From the NCBI GenBank assembly GCA_001298545.1, contig LJCX01000024.1, forward strand, positions 372,001-436,000: 64,000 bases of DNA. The letters run 5' to 3'. A program made the position numbers and the translations under genes. The notes under the pieces are model-generated. The model saw only the letters and a list, made by a program, of their open reading frames with translations, had not been told where the DNA came from and made no database searches. Of this stretch, positions 15,214 to 23,814 are shown piece by piece (the stretch's first letter is position 1; the number at the start of each line of letters is the position of its first letter). The DNA is from Actinobacteria bacterium OV320. Lineage in GTDB: Bacteria; Actinomycetota; Actinomycetes; Streptomycetales; Streptomycetaceae.

Positions 15214-16188
15214 TCAGAACAGGGCGCGCGCCAGCGCTCGCCGGGCCGCCGCGACCCGGGGGTCGTCCGGCCCTACCACCTCGAACAGTTCGAGCAGCCG
15301 CAGCCGTACGGCTTCCCGGTCGTCACCGGCCGTGCGCCGCACGGTGTCGATGAGCCGTCCGAAGGCGTCCTCGACATGACCGCCCACCAGATCCAGGTCG
15401 GCCGCGGCGATCTGCGCCTGCGCGTTCTCCGGCTCGTCGGCGGCCTCCTTGCGCACCTGCTGTGGGTCCATACCGCCCACCCGCTGGAGCAACTCGGCCT
15501 GGGCGAGCCCGAGCCCCGCCTCGCTGTTGCCCGGGTCGTCGGCGAGCACGTTGCGGTACGCCTGCACGGCACCGCCGAAGTCACCGGCGTCCAGCGCCTG
15601 TACGGCGGCCTCGAGCAGCGCGTCGTACGGCCCGACGGGCTCGGCCTCGACCGCGTCCACGGCGCCCGGCTCGGCGTCGGCGTCGACGGTCAGACCGGTG
15701 AGCCCGAACCGCTGCTCGGCGACCTGCACCAACTGGTCGAGGGTCTGCCGGATCTGCGCTTCGCCGGCGGCTCCCTGGAAGAGCGGCAGCGCCTGCCCGG
15801 CGACGACCGCGAAGACGGCCGGGATGCCCTGCACCCCGAACTGCTGCATCAGCATCTGGTTGGCGTCGACGTCGACCTTTGCGAGCAGGAAGCGGCCGTT
15901 GTACTCGACGGCGAGGCGCTCCAGGACGGGGCTCAGTTGCTTGCAGGGCTGGCACCACTCGGCCCAGAAGTCGATGACGACGGGTACCTCGGCGGACCGC
16001 TGAAGGACCTCCCGCTCGAAGCCCGCCTCATCGACGTCGATGACGAGATCGGCCGGGGAGACGGCCCCCGCGCCGCCCTGCCGTGCCGTTTCGGCGCGCG
16101 TCTGCTCCGCCTTCGCCTTGGCCTCCTGGGCCGCCTTCACCGCGGCGAGGTCGACGACTCCGCTCATGGACATGTTCCGTGGCTGCAT
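15214..16188 (-). CDS. Thioredoxin domain with TPR-like C-terminus (CnoX/YbbN family)
   Basis: A 324-residue cytoplasmic protein. A charged, Ala/Lys/Glu-rich N-terminus (about 10-40) leads to a thioredoxin domain (about 45-155) with WAEWCQPCK, i.e. an intact CxxC at Cys79 and Cys82, and the cis-proline loop GIPAVF. The C-terminal half (about 180-324) holds helical TPR-like repeats (ALDAGDFGGAVQAYRNVLADDPGN and following). This is the architecture of the chaperedoxin CnoX/YbbN; E. coli CnoX lacks the double-Cys, so this one may also be redox active. The start at 16188 has a weak site (GAGGAT). It is divergent from a TetR gene, with a perfect 17-bp palindrome between them. Confidence 0.9.
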   Translation of the reverse strand: MQPRNMSMSGVVDLAAVKAAQEAKAKAEQTRAETARQGGAGAVSPADLVIDVDEAGFEREVLQRSAEVPVVIDFWAEWCQPCKQLSPVLERLAVEYNGRFLLAKVDVDANQMLMQQFGVQGIPAVFAVVAGQALPLFQGAAGEAQIRQTLDQLVQVAEQRFGLTGLTVDADAEPGAVDAVEAEPVGPYDALLEAAVQALDAGDFGGAVQAYRNVLADDPGNSEAGLGLAQAELLQRVGGMDPQQVRKEAADEPENAQAQIAAADLDLVGGHVEDAFGRLIDTVRRTAGDDREAVRLRLLELFEVVGPDDPRVAAARRALARALF

Positions 16189-16324
16189 GCGTCTATCCTC
16201 CCCCGTCCGCGCGCCTGCGTGAAAAGCGTTCCGAATACGTCCCGAACATCCCGAACATGAGCGCCGGGGTCCCCACCCCACACCCTGCCCGGCCGACGGC
16301 CCGCGCACGTCCAGCGCGAGCTTT

Positions 16325-16341
16325 CGCTACGAGTCGTAGCG
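16325..16341. promoter_or_regulatory. 17-bp perfect palindrome, likely TetR operator
   Basis: CGCTACGA-G-TCGTAGCG lies in the 239-bp gap between the divergent thioredoxin-TPR and TetR genes. Length and symmetry fit a TetR dimer site. It is about 75 bp upstream of the predicted -10 of the TetR gene and may act on the leftward gene as well. Confidence 0.65.
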
Positions 16342-16415
16342 TAATGGCACCGAGTGCCTCCGCAACACCCCGCCTCGGTGATCTCCCTCACGGAAGCCCA
16401 TGACAAACCGCCGGT

Positions 16416-16421
16416 TATGGT
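16416..16421 (+). promoter_or_regulatory. -10 box of a leaderless promoter
   Basis: TATGGT ends 6 nt before the ATG at 16428, so the transcript would start at the start codon. Confidence 0.5.
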
Positions 16422-16427
16422 CGGGGA

Positions 16428-17132
16428 ATGCAGATCCGCACCCCCGCCTGTCGTACGGGCCGTCCGCGCAGCGCCGCGGCCGACACGGCGATCCTGGCCG
16501 CGACCCGGGAGGCGCTGGTCGAGCTGGGCTGGTCCAAGCTGACGCTGGGGGATGTGGCGACGCGCGCCGGGGTCGCCAAGACGACTCTCTACCGCCGCTG
16601 GGCCGGCAAGAACGAACTGGTCGTCGACGCGGTCGCGGAACTCTTCGGTGAACTCGAACTCCCCGACCGGGGCAGCCTCGCCGCCGACATCGAGGGTGTG
16701 GTCCTGCAGTTCGCGGCGATCCTGGCCCGGCCCGAGGCCAAGAGCGGCCTGATGGCGGCCGTCGCCGAGTCCACCCGCGACGACGCCCTGCGCGAGCGCA
16801 TCCGCGCCTCCATCGTCGACCCGCAGAAGGACCTGGTGCTGGAGGGCCGCGCCCGCGCCCAGGCACGCGGTGAACTCCCCCCGCAGGCCGACCCGGCCGA
16901 GGCCGCCCGCACGGTCGACCTCATCTTCGACGTCGTGGCGGGTGCGGTGGTCCACCGCACCCTGGTCAGCGCGGAACCCGCGGACGAGGAGTGGGTACGC
17001 AGCTTCACCCGGGTCCTGCTCCTGGGCCTGACCGCGTCCACCGACCCGTCTGGAGACAGCGGCCCGTCCGAGGACACCGGCCCGTCCGAAGACACCGGCC
17101 CGTCCGAGGACCTCCCCGGCGAACACGTCTGA
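16428..17132 (+). CDS. TetR-family regulator with Pro-Ser-Glu-Asp repeat tail
   Basis: A 234-residue regulator. The N-terminal DNA-binding domain is clear: ILAATREALVELGWSKLTLGDVATRAGVAKTTLYRRWAGK in residues 23-62, broken here only for description, with the TTLYRRW recognition-helix end. The C-terminal ligand domain (about 80-200) resembles the TetR_C_11-like group. The last 30 residues are a tandem repeat of GPSEDT-like units (codons within about 17041-17115), unusual for TetR proteins and probably disordered. It is convergent with icmA, with a shared hairpin between. Its own operator is likely the palindrome at 16325-16341; ligand unknown. Confidence 0.9.
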   Translation: MQIRTPACRTGRPRSAAADTAILAATREALVELGWSKLTLGDVATRAGVAKTTLYRRWAGKNELVVDAVAELFGELELPDRGSLAADIEGVVLQFAAILARPEAKSGLMAAVAESTRDDALRERIRASIVDPQKDLVLEGRARAQARGELPPQADPAEAARTVDLIFDVVAGAVVHRTLVSAEPADEEWVRSFTRVLLLGLTASTDPSGDSGPSEDTGPSEDTGPSEDLPGEHV

Positions 17133-17160
17133 GGGCGGGGGTCGCTGCTCGCCCCCGCCC
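17133..17160. terminator. Shared tetR / icmA terminator
   Basis: GGGCGGGGG (17133-17141) and CCCCCGCCC (17152-17160) form a 9-bp stem with a 10-nt loop directly after the tetR stop and before the convergent icmA stop at 17186. Confidence 0.7.
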
Positions 17161-17185
17161 CCGCCGACGCCGCTGCCTGCGCCGT

Positions 17186-18886
17186 CTAGAACCCCGCGGG
17201 TTCGGTGTACACCCCCCACTCGTCCCGCAGCACGTCACAGATCTCGCCCAGCGTCGCCTCGGCCCGCACCGCGTCGAGCATCGGCCCGATCATGTTGGAG
17301 CCGTCACGGGCGGCGTCCAGCATGGCGGTGAGCGCGCCCCGCACGGCCGTCTCGTCCCGCGCGGCCTTGCGGGCGCCCAACGCCCGCACCTGCTCCCGCT
17401 CCACCTCGTGGCTGACCCGCAGGATCTCCAGGTCCCCGGTCACCGACCCGGTGTGCGCGTTGACGCCGACGACCCGCTTCTCGCCCTTCTCCACAGCCTG
17501 TTGGTACCGGAAGGCCGACTCCGCGATCTCCCCGGTGAACCAGCCGTCCTCGATCCCGCGCAGGATCCCGGAGGTGATCGGGCCGATCGGGTGCCGCCCG
17601 TCGGGGTGGGCCCGCAGCCCCCGCTCCCTGATCTGCTCGAAGATCTTCTCGGCGTCGGCCTCGATCCGGTCCGTGAGTTGCTCGACGTACCAGGAACCGC
17701 CCAGCGGGTCGGCGACGTTGGCGACGCCGGTCTCCTCCATCAGCACCTGCTGGGTGCGCAGCGCGATCTCCGCCGCCTGCTCGCTCGGCAGCGCGAGGGT
17801 CTCGTCCAGGGCGTTAGTGTGCAGCGAGTTGGTCCCGCCGAGCACCGCCGCGAGGGCCTCGACGGCCGTACGCACCACGTTGTTGTACGGCTGCTGGGCG
17901 GTCAGCGAGACGCCGGCGGTCTGGGTGTGGAAGCGCAGCCACTGCGCCTTCTCGGACTTCGCCCCGTAGACGTCCCGCATCCAGCGCGCCCAGATCCTGC
18001 GCGCCGCGCGGAACTTGGCGATCTCCTCGAAGAAGTCGACGTGCGCGTCGAAGAAGAAGGACAGCCCGGGTGCGAACACGTCCACGTCGAGACCGCGGCT
18101 GAGCCCCAGCTCCACGTACCCGAAGCCGTCCGCCAGCGTGTAGGCCAGCTCCTGCGCGGCCGTCGCCCCGGCCTCACGGATGTGGTAGCCGGAGACGGAC
18201 AGCGGCTTGTAGGCGGGGATGCCTGCCGCGCAGTACTCCATCAGGTCGCCGATGAGACGCAGATGCGGCTCGGGCTGGAAGAGCCACTCCTTCTGGGCGA
18301 TGTACTCCTTGAAGATGTCCGTCTGGAGCGTGCCGTTGAGGAGGCCCGGGTCGACGCCCTGCCGTTCGGCGGCGACGAGGTACATGCAGAAGACCGGTAC
18401 GGCCGGCCCGCTGATCGTCATGGAGGTCGTGACGTCACCCAGCGGGATGTCCTTGAACAGGACCTCCATGTCGGCGGCCGAGTCGATGGCGACCCCGCAG
18501 TGCCCGACCTCGCCCAGCGCGTGCCGGTCGTCGGAGTCGCGCCCCATCAGCGTGGGCATGTCGAAGGCCACGGACAGCCCCCCGCCGCCGTTGGCCAGGA
18601 TCATCTTGTAGCGCTCGTTGGTCTGCTCGGCGTTGCCGAACCCGGCGAACTGCCGGATGGTCCACGTGCGCCCCCGGTAGCCGGTCGGGTACAGGCCGCG
18701 CGTGAAGGGGTACTCCCCGGGCCAGCCGATCCGCTCGAAGCCGTCGTACGTGTCACCGGGCCGGGGCCCGTACGCCGGCTCGACGGGGTCCCCGGAGAGC
18801 GTGGTGAAGTCGGCCTCACGCTTGCGCGAAGCGTCGTACCGGGCCTGCCAGCGACGGCGGCCCTCCTCGATGGCGTCAGCGTCCAT
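17186..18886 (-). CDS. icmA: Isobutyryl-CoA mutase, large subunit
   Basis: A 566-residue methylmalonyl-CoA-mutase-type TIM-barrel subunit without the C-terminal B12-binding domain. The two residues that separate isobutyryl-CoA mutase from methylmalonyl-CoA mutase are both of the Icm kind: Phe80 in TWTIRQFAGFG (Tyr in MCM) and Gln198 in KEYIAQKEW (Arg in MCM). It therefore should interconvert isobutyryl-CoA and n-butyryl-CoA, linking valine and fatty-acid breakdown to polyketide precursors. The small subunit IcmB, which carries adenosylcobalamin, is not in this window. A 20-bp near-perfect palindrome lies 10 bp upstream of the ATG. meaB, an adenosyltransferase and an epimerase further along belong to the same B12-dependent acyl-CoA metabolism. 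Confidence 0.93.
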   Translation of the reverse strand: MDADAIEEGRRRWQARYDASRKREADFTTLSGDPVEPAYGPRPGDTYDGFERIGWPGEYPFTRGLYPTGYRGRTWTIRQFAGFGNAEQTNERYKMILANGGGGLSVAFDMPTLMGRDSDDRHALGEVGHCGVAIDSAADMEVLFKDIPLGDVTTSMTISGPAVPVFCMYLVAAERQGVDPGLLNGTLQTDIFKEYIAQKEWLFQPEPHLRLIGDLMEYCAAGIPAYKPLSVSGYHIREAGATAAQELAYTLADGFGYVELGLSRGLDVDVFAPGLSFFFDAHVDFFEEIAKFRAARRIWARWMRDVYGAKSEKAQWLRFHTQTAGVSLTAQQPYNNVVRTAVEALAAVLGGTNSLHTNALDETLALPSEQAAEIALRTQQVLMEETGVANVADPLGGSWYVEQLTDRIEADAEKIFEQIRERGLRAHPDGRHPIGPITSGILRGIEDGWFTGEIAESAFRYQQAVEKGEKRVVGVNAHTGSVTGDLEILRVSHEVEREQVRALGARKAARDETAVRGALTAMLDAARDGSNMIGPMLDAVRAEATLGEICDVLRDEWGVYTEPAGF

Positions 18887-18895
18887 GCCTCAAAT

Positions 18896-18915
18896 TTACT
18901 AGGACGTCCAAGTAA
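18896..18915. promoter_or_regulatory. 20-bp palindromic operator at icmA
   Basis: TTACTAGGACGTCCAAGTAA is symmetric at 9 of 10 base pairs and begins 10 bp upstream of the icmA ATG, so a bound protein would block initiation. The form fits a TetR-type acyl-CoA-responsive repressor. The outer TTACT/AGTAA arms recur in two palindromes of the 14570-15213 gap with different spacing. Confidence 0.65.
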
Positions 18916-19061
18916 ATGTCGATGGCTATTGGTAGGGCATCCCGGTAACTGTGCGTGTCCGAACGACGAAACCGCCGTACACGCGTGCGTGCGGCACGGG
19001 TACGGCGGCGGGACCGGTGCGGGAACCGGCGTCGGATTCGACTCCGGAATCGGCGCCGGAT

Positions 19062-19400
19062 CTAGGCCTTGGCGGCCACGGGAGCCTGGTCGGCGACCCG
19101 GCCCTCCAGCTCACGGCTGATCCTGCGCTCCACGAAGAAGGCGGCCGTCGGGACGGTCCCGGCGAGCAGCACCCACAGCTGCTTGCCCACCGGCCACTTC
19201 GCCTTGGACCCCAGGTCGAAGGCGAAGACCAGATAGAGGACGTAGAGCCAGCCGTGCGCGATGGCGACGACGCGGGTGAAGTCCGCGGCCCCGTCGACGT
19301 CCAGGCCGTACTTGGCGATCATGCCCAGGCACAGCAGGACCAGCAGCACACCGGTGACATAGGCCAGGACGCGGTAGCGGGTCAGCACGCTCTTCTTCAT
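19062..19400 (-). CDS. DUF3817 integral membrane protein
   Basis: A 112-residue membrane protein with three helices (about 8-28, 40-62 and 72-90), the second containing the family-typical AHGWLYVLYLVFAFDL, and a charged C-terminal tail. DUF3817 proteins are small and widespread in actinobacteria, without known function. It is the last gene of a possible MFS-MarR-DUF3817 run on the minus strand, 63 bp after the MarR stop. A paralogue sits 4.8 kb away at 23811-24164. Confidence 0.85.
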   Translation of the reverse strand: MKKSVLTRYRVLAYVTGVLLVLLCLGMIAKYGLDVDGAADFTRVVAIAHGWLYVLYLVFAFDLGSKAKWPVGKQLWVLLAGTVPTAAFFVERRISRELEGRVADQAPVAAKA

Positions 19401-19463
19401 GCCGACGAGCGTAACGACCCGTTCCGGGAGATCTTGCCCCGGGTCACCCCTGCCGGAGCCGGG

Positions 19464-19973
19464 TCACTCCTCGTCGAAGTCCTGCGCGGCGACCCGCAGC
19501 GGCCGGAGCATCGCGAAGATCTCCCCGCACTCCTCCGCGTCGTACACCCCGAGACCGAAGTCCATCGCCATCAGGTCGCGAGTGGCCTCCTCGACGACCT
19601 CCCGGCCCTTGTCGGTGATGACGGCGAGGGTGCCGCGGCCGTCGTTGGGGTTGGGGCGCCGGGCGACCAGGCCCGACTTCACCAGGCGGTCGACGGTGTT
19701 CGTCACCGAGGTGGGATGCACCTGGAGCCGCTCGCCGATCTTCGACATGGTCAGCTCGCCCTCCTTGGAGAAGGTGAGCAGCACCAGCGCCTCGAAGCGT
19801 GCGAACGTCAGGCCGTACGGCTTGACCACGGCGTCCACCTCGGCGAGCAGGATCTGGTGCGCGCGCATGATCGAGGTGATCGCGGCCATGGACGGCGTGT
19901 TCCCCCAGCGCTGCTTCCAGAGCTCGTCGGCGCGGGCGATGGGGTCGAACGGGAGACTGGGCGGTTTCGGCAC
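19464..19973 (-). CDS. MarR-family regulator
   Basis: A 169-residue winged-helix regulator. The N-terminal helix pair (ADELWKQRWGN) is followed by the MarR core: EALVLLTFSKEGELTMSKIGERL, recognition segment HPTSVTNTVDRLVKSGLV and the wing RRPNPNDGRGTLAVITDKG, with the family Asp-Xaa-Arg motif. The GTG at 19973 lies 11 bp after the stop of the MFS gene, so the two are probably one operon; no separate ribosome site is needed if reinitiation occurs. MarR proteins usually answer phenolic or lipophilic compounds, which fits an adjacent exporter. Confidence 0.9.
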   Translation of the reverse strand: MPKPPSLPFDPIARADELWKQRWGNTPSMAAITSIMRAHQILLAEVDAVVKPYGLTFARFEALVLLTFSKEGELTMSKIGERLQVHPTSVTNTVDRLVKSGLVARRPNPNDGRGTLAVITDKGREVVEEATRDLMAMDFGLGVYDAEECGEIFAMLRPLRVAAQDFDEE

Positions 19974-19984
19974 GCCTCCAGACC

Positions 19985-21286
19985 TTACCGGCCGGTCATA
20001 TCGTGGTCAGCCCCGTCTCGGCCTTCGGTCCGCCGGACCTCCAGGGCGGACAGGACGCAGCAGACCGTCCCCAGCACACCGGCCCCCGCGACCGCGGCCG
20101 CCACACCCACCAGCTCCGCGGCCACCCCGGCGAGCGCCATGCCGACCCCCTGGAACGTCATGAGCCCTGCGGTGAGCAGCGTCATGGCCCGTCCGCGCAG
20201 CTCCTCGGGCACGTCCCGGACGATCCACTGGTCGAGGCCGAGGGTGTACGCCGACCCGGCGCCCGAGACGACCAGCAGGAGCAGCGAGACCGCGAGGCCG
20301 GGGTGGAGGGCGTAGCCGAGGTAGGGCAGCAGGGTCACACAGACGAGCGGCAGCGCGATGCGCTCACGGGTGACCGGGCGCAGCCGTGAGCCCGCGTACA
20401 GCTCGCCGGCGATCGCGCCGACCGGCAGCGCGCACATCAGCAGGCCGAGGCCGGTGGGGCCGACGCCGAGGCCGTCGGCGTAGGGCGCGGACAGCGCCTC
20501 CGGGGCGACCGTGAAGGCCGGCGGCACCCAGAAGAGCAGCAGCAGCGCCCGTACCCGCCGGTCGGCGAGGATCTGCCGGGCGCCCTTGAGGGAGTCCGTG
20601 ACCAGGGCGCCGCCGGTCCCGGCCCGGGCCGGGCGGCGGCGGGTGCCGAGCCGCAGCAGCGCGGCGGAGACGAGGAAGGTGCCGACGGTGACGAGCAGCG
20701 CCTGGCGCGGGGAGGCGACGGTGAGCAGCAGCCCGCCGAGTCCGAAGCCGACGAGCAGCGCGCTCTGCGCGGTGATGCGCAGCAGGGAGCGGCCGAGGAC
20801 GAACAGGTCGCCGTCGCCGAGGATGTCCGCGAGGGTGGCCATCCGGGTGCCCGCGAAGATCGGCGAGACCACCGCGAGACAGCAGCGCAGGGCGAGCAGC
20901 ACGGCGAGGGGCGCTCCCTGGGCCGTCATCGGCACCACGCACACCGCGCACACCAGGTCGCAGCCCACGAGCACGCGCCGGGCCGGGAAGCGGTCGGCGA
21001 CCCCGGCGAGCAGGGTGCCGCCGACGACGTAGGGCAGGAAGCCGAGGGCCCAGGCCAGGGCGCTCATCAGCGGTGAGCCGGTCAGGTCGTAGACGAGGAC
21101 GGACAGCGCGATCTCGGCGACGATCACGCCGAGCATGGACAGCAGATGGGCGGCGAAGACGGCCCGGAACTCACGGACGGCGAAGACGCGCAGGTAGCCG
21201 GCGGCGGGCGTCCCGGTCGTGGGTGCCGCCGGTGGTGTCGGTGTCGCGGGCGTGGAGGGCGTGGAGGGCGTCGTGACTTCTGGCAT
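19985..21286 (-). CDS. Major facilitator superfamily exporter
   Basis: A 433-residue MFS transporter with a disordered Pro/Thr/Ala-rich N-terminus (about 28 residues) and 12 predicted helices, the loop-2/3 motif as VADRFPARRVLVGCD, and the MFS_3/enterobactin-exporter-like stretch GTRMATLADILGDGDLFVLGRSL. Such proteins export siderophores or drugs by proton antiport. ATG 21286 was chosen because longer readings run into the promoter of the divergent regulator. It diverges from an ArsR-type regulator by 73 bp and is followed closely by a MarR gene, so two regulators flank it. Confidence 0.88.
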   Translation of the reverse strand: MPEVTTPSTPSTPATPTPPAAPTTGTPAAGYLRVFAVREFRAVFAAHLLSMLGVIVAEIALSVLVYDLTGSPLMSALAWALGFLPYVVGGTLLAGVADRFPARRVLVGCDLVCAVCVVPMTAQGAPLAVLLALRCCLAVVSPIFAGTRMATLADILGDGDLFVLGRSLLRITAQSALLVGFGLGGLLLTVASPRQALLVTVGTFLVSAALLRLGTRRRPARAGTGGALVTDSLKGARQILADRRVRALLLLFWVPPAFTVAPEALSAPYADGLGVGPTGLGLLMCALPVGAIAGELYAGSRLRPVTRERIALPLVCVTLLPYLGYALHPGLAVSLLLLVVSGAGSAYTLGLDQWIVRDVPEELRGRAMTLLTAGLMTFQGVGMALAGVAAELVGVAAAVAGAGVLGTVCCVLSALEVRRTEGRDGADHDMTGR

Positions 21287-21359
21287 GGCGGCAGCGTGCT
21301 CGGCGGAGTACGCAGGCCCTAGTGTTTCGGTCACCGCCGAATGTTCGAGAGGTGAGGTC

Positions 21360-22346
21360 GTGCCGTCGTACCTGCATTTCGGGGAGGACGACTTCCTGCG
21401 CTGCCGCTTCGCCGTGTCCCCGCTGTGGGAGGCGCAGGAGGTCGCGCGCACCCTCAAGCGGCCCGACCGGCACGGCTACCACGCGCCCTGGCTGCGCCGG
21501 ATCCGTACCGCCGCGGAGGCGCTCGACCTGACCGGCCTGTGGCTGCTGATGCCGCGCCGGGGGCATTCCCCCGACTGGCTGTGCCCGCCGCCGGTCGGGC
21601 CCGCGGCCGGGTTCGAGGAGGAGCTCGCCGCGGTCCGGGCCGCCGACCCCGAGGCCGCCCTCGCGGACACCGCCCGCTCGCTCGCGGACACCCCCGGCGC
21701 GCTGGACTCGCCTCAGGGGCGGGCCTGGCTGGCGGATCCCGAGCGGATGATCCGGGAGCTGACCGGTGCACTGGAGGAGATCTGGCACACCCTGCTCGCA
21801 CCGGACTGGCCCCGGCTGCGTGCCCTGCTGGAGGCGGATGTCGCCTTCCACTCCCGGCGGCTGGCCGAGGTGGGCCTGGGCGGGCTGCTGCCGGAGATCA
21901 ACCGGCGGTGCGGCTGGCGGGCCGGGACCCTGACCGTCGACTCGAACGGCGAGCACGAGCGGTACCTGGGCGGGCAGGGGCTGGTGCTGATGCCGAGCGT
22001 CTTCTCGTGGCCGGACGTCGTGAGCGGCTTCGACCCTCCGTGGCAGCCGACGCTGGTGTACCCGGCGCGGGGCATCGGCGGCCTGTGGACCGACACCACC
22101 GCCCACTCCCCCGAGGCGCTCGTCCGGCTGCTGGGCCGGGGCCGGGCCGGCGTGCTCGGCGCGCTCGACGATCCGGCGACCACCTCCGCCCTCGCCCATC
22201 GGCTCGGCCTCGCCCCGTCCTCGGTCTCCGCCCACCTGACGGTGCTGCGCGACTCCGGGCTGCTGGTGTCCCGGCGCTACGGCCACCAGGTGCTGTACGA
22301 GCGGACGCCGCTGGGGATGGCGCTGGTGTCGGGCGACGCTCAGTAG
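21360..22346 (+). CDS. ArsR-like winged-helix regulator with DUF5937-type N-terminus
   Basis: A 328-residue protein. The N-terminal three quarters match the DUF5937 type often fused to ArsR domains (FAVSPLWEAQEVARTL at the start, WPDVVSGFDPPWQPTLVYPARG near 215-235). The C-terminal 75 residues are an ArsR winged helix: LGRGRAGVLGALDDPATTSALAHRLGL with recognition segment APSSVSAHLTVLRDSGLLVSRRYG in residues 275-310. No metal-binding cysteines are seen. GTG 21360 with GAGGTGAGG upstream was preferred to longer forms. It probably controls the divergent MFS exporter; the inducer is unknown. Its 3' end overlaps the convergent protease gene by 7 bp. Confidence 0.85.
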   Translation: MPSYLHFGEDDFLRCRFAVSPLWEAQEVARTLKRPDRHGYHAPWLRRIRTAAEALDLTGLWLLMPRRGHSPDWLCPPPVGPAAGFEEELAAVRAADPEAALADTARSLADTPGALDSPQGRAWLADPERMIRELTGALEEIWHTLLAPDWPRLRALLEADVAFHSRRLAEVGLGGLLPEINRRCGWRAGTLTVDSNGEHERYLGGQGLVLMPSVFSWPDVVSGFDPPWQPTLVYPARGIGGLWTDTTAHSPEALVRLLGRGRAGVLGALDDPATTSALAHRLGLAPSSVSAHLTVLRDSGLLVSRRYGHQVLYERTPLGMALVSGDAQ

Positions 22347-23365
22347 AGGCTGCGCAGGCCGAGGACATCGCCCTTGCCGAGCGTGCGGGCGTCCGTGGAG
22401 CAGGCGAAGGAGTTCGCGTACATGGTCAGGTTCTCGTGTCCGGCGCCGGAGTGGCCGAGGCCGAAGACGTGCCCGGCCTCGTGCGTGGCGACGCTGCGGA
22501 TGTCGTACGCGTGCGTGCAGGCGCCGGACGGGCGGTTCGTGAACGGGAAGTCATGGGTGTTGAAGCGGACGTCGGCCTCGAGCAGTTCCTCGGGTCCGTC
22601 GGGCACGGGACGGCTCCAGGAGCAGGTCGTCGCGACGGCCTCGCCGCCGATGTCGCCCGCGTCCCACACGCTCAGACCGTCCCGGCGGGTGCAGCGGGCC
22701 GCGCCGTCGATGCCGGCCTCGTTGCCGGTGCTCGACAGGAACCTGGCCTTGGCCGTGACCGTGTCGTCGTAGCCGCAGTCGTTGCGGCTGGTGGTGATGG
22801 TGGCGATGGCGTCCTCGAAGGCCCGCCGGCCCTCGGCGTGGGGCAGCCGGCCCGGCAGGGGCCCGTCGCCGATGAACCACTCGTACGTGTCGTACTCCTT
22901 GCGGCCCGCGGTGGAGTAGGCGCCGTCGGCGCAGGGGGCGGGGGCGTCGGCACGGGCCCTGGACGCGGCCGCCGCCGCACGGGGCGCCGCACGGGTCGCC
23001 CCGTCGGGCCCCTCGTGGGCCGCCTCGTGGGCCTCCTCGTAGACGTAGGAGACCGTTCCGTCGGCGGCGACCGTCAGGGTGAAACCGTGCGCCGAGCCGT
23101 CCACCGTGAGCGCGTCGACGCTGACCGTCGTGCCGGGTTCGGGCACCGCCACCCCGGCGCCCTCGTGGGTGACCACCCGGCCGACGGCGAGGCAGTCGAG
23201 GACGGACGAACCGGCGGGCAGGTCGTCCACGGTCAGCTCGCCGCGGGCTAGTGCGCACCCGGGCGGCCGGGGCACCTCCCCCACGCAGACCACCGACAGC
23301 GATGCCGCCAGCAGGAGCGCCGTGACCGCCCTGCCGACCAGTCCCGGTCCGCGCCGCCCTGCCAC
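22340..23365 (-). CDS. Secreted matrixin-like zinc metalloprotease
   Basis: A 341-residue exported protein with a signal peptide (positively charged start, hydrophobic core TALLLAASLSVVCVG). Near the C-terminus lies HEAGHVFGLGH (His295, Glu296, His299, His305), the HExxHxxGxxH zinc site of metzincins, followed by a Met-turn (LTMYA, Met315). Several Cys residues suggest disulfides. Family members hydrolyse extracellular proteins. GTG 23365 was chosen for AAGGGGAG upstream; the longer reading would bury the signal peptide. The N-terminal 200 residues match nothing I recognise. Confidence 0.88.
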   Translation of the reverse strand: MAGRRGPGLVGRAVTALLLAASLSVVCVGEVPRPPGCALARGELTVDDLPAGSSVLDCLAVGRVVTHEGAGVAVPEPGTTVSVDALTVDGSAHGFTLTVAADGTVSYVYEEAHEAAHEGPDGATRAAPRAAAAASRARADAPAPCADGAYSTAGRKEYDTYEWFIGDGPLPGRLPHAEGRRAFEDAIATITTSRNDCGYDDTVTAKARFLSSTGNEAGIDGAARCTRRDGLSVWDAGDIGGEAVATTCSWSRPVPDGPEELLEADVRFNTHDFPFTNRPSGACTHAYDIRSVATHEAGHVFGLGHSGAGHENLTMYANSFACSTDARTLGKGDVLGLRSLY

Positions 23366-23461
23366 CGCACACTCCCCTTCAATGCCACGCCACCGCGCGG
23401 AACTTGATCGGCCTCGGGAGACATTAGCCAGGCGGCACCGGCCGAAAACCCCATCCGATAT

Positions 23462-23491
23462 CACCCGTTCGAGCGACTACTCAAACGGGTG
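23462..23491. terminator. Hairpin downstream of the MTH1187-type gene
   Basis: CACCCGTT (23462-23469) pairs with AACGGGTG (23484-23491) in the 146-bp gap between two minus-strand genes, 20 bp after the stop of the upstream one. An 8-bp stem with a 14-nt loop; a weak terminator or an operator. Confidence 0.45.
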
Positions 23492-23511
23492 TTCCATCGC
23501 TGTCCCGCCCG

Positions 23512-23814
23512 CTACGCCGAGCGCTCCCCCAGATGCCGTTCCACCGTCTCCACCTTGGAGGTCAGGCCGTCCGTCACACCGGGGCGGATGTCCGCCTTCA
23601 GGACCAGCGAGACCCGGGGGGCCCGTTCCTCGACGGCGGCCACGGCGCGCTTGACGACGTCCATGACCTCGTCCCATTCACCCTCGACGGAGGTGAACAT
23701 GGCGTCGGTGCGGTTCGGGAGGCCGGACGCGCGGACGACCCGGACGGCGTCGGCGACGTAGTCACCGACGTCCTCGCCGACACCCAGCGGCGTGACCGAG
23801 AACGCGACGATCAT
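23512..23814 (-). CDS. MTH1187/YkoF-type thiamine-binding family protein
   Basis: A 100-residue protein with the ferredoxin-like fold pattern of the MTH1187 (DUF77) family: [24 protein letters not shown], the [18 protein letters not shown] segment and [14 protein letters not shown]. Members form tetramers, and some are thought to bind thiamine-like ligands; the reaction, if any, is unknown. Its start overlaps the end of the DUF3817 gene upstream (ATGA, 23811-23814), so the two are translated together. Confidence 0.88.
   Translation of the reverse strand: MIVAFSVTPLGVGEDVGDYVADAVRVVRASGLPNRTDAMFTSVEGEWDEVMDVVKRAVAAVEERAPRVSLVLKADIRPGVTDGLTSKVETVERHLGERSA

Noticed and set aside
16991..19120. 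709-codon plus-strand frame across icmA
   Set aside because: Shadow of icmA, whose residues match the mutase family throughout.
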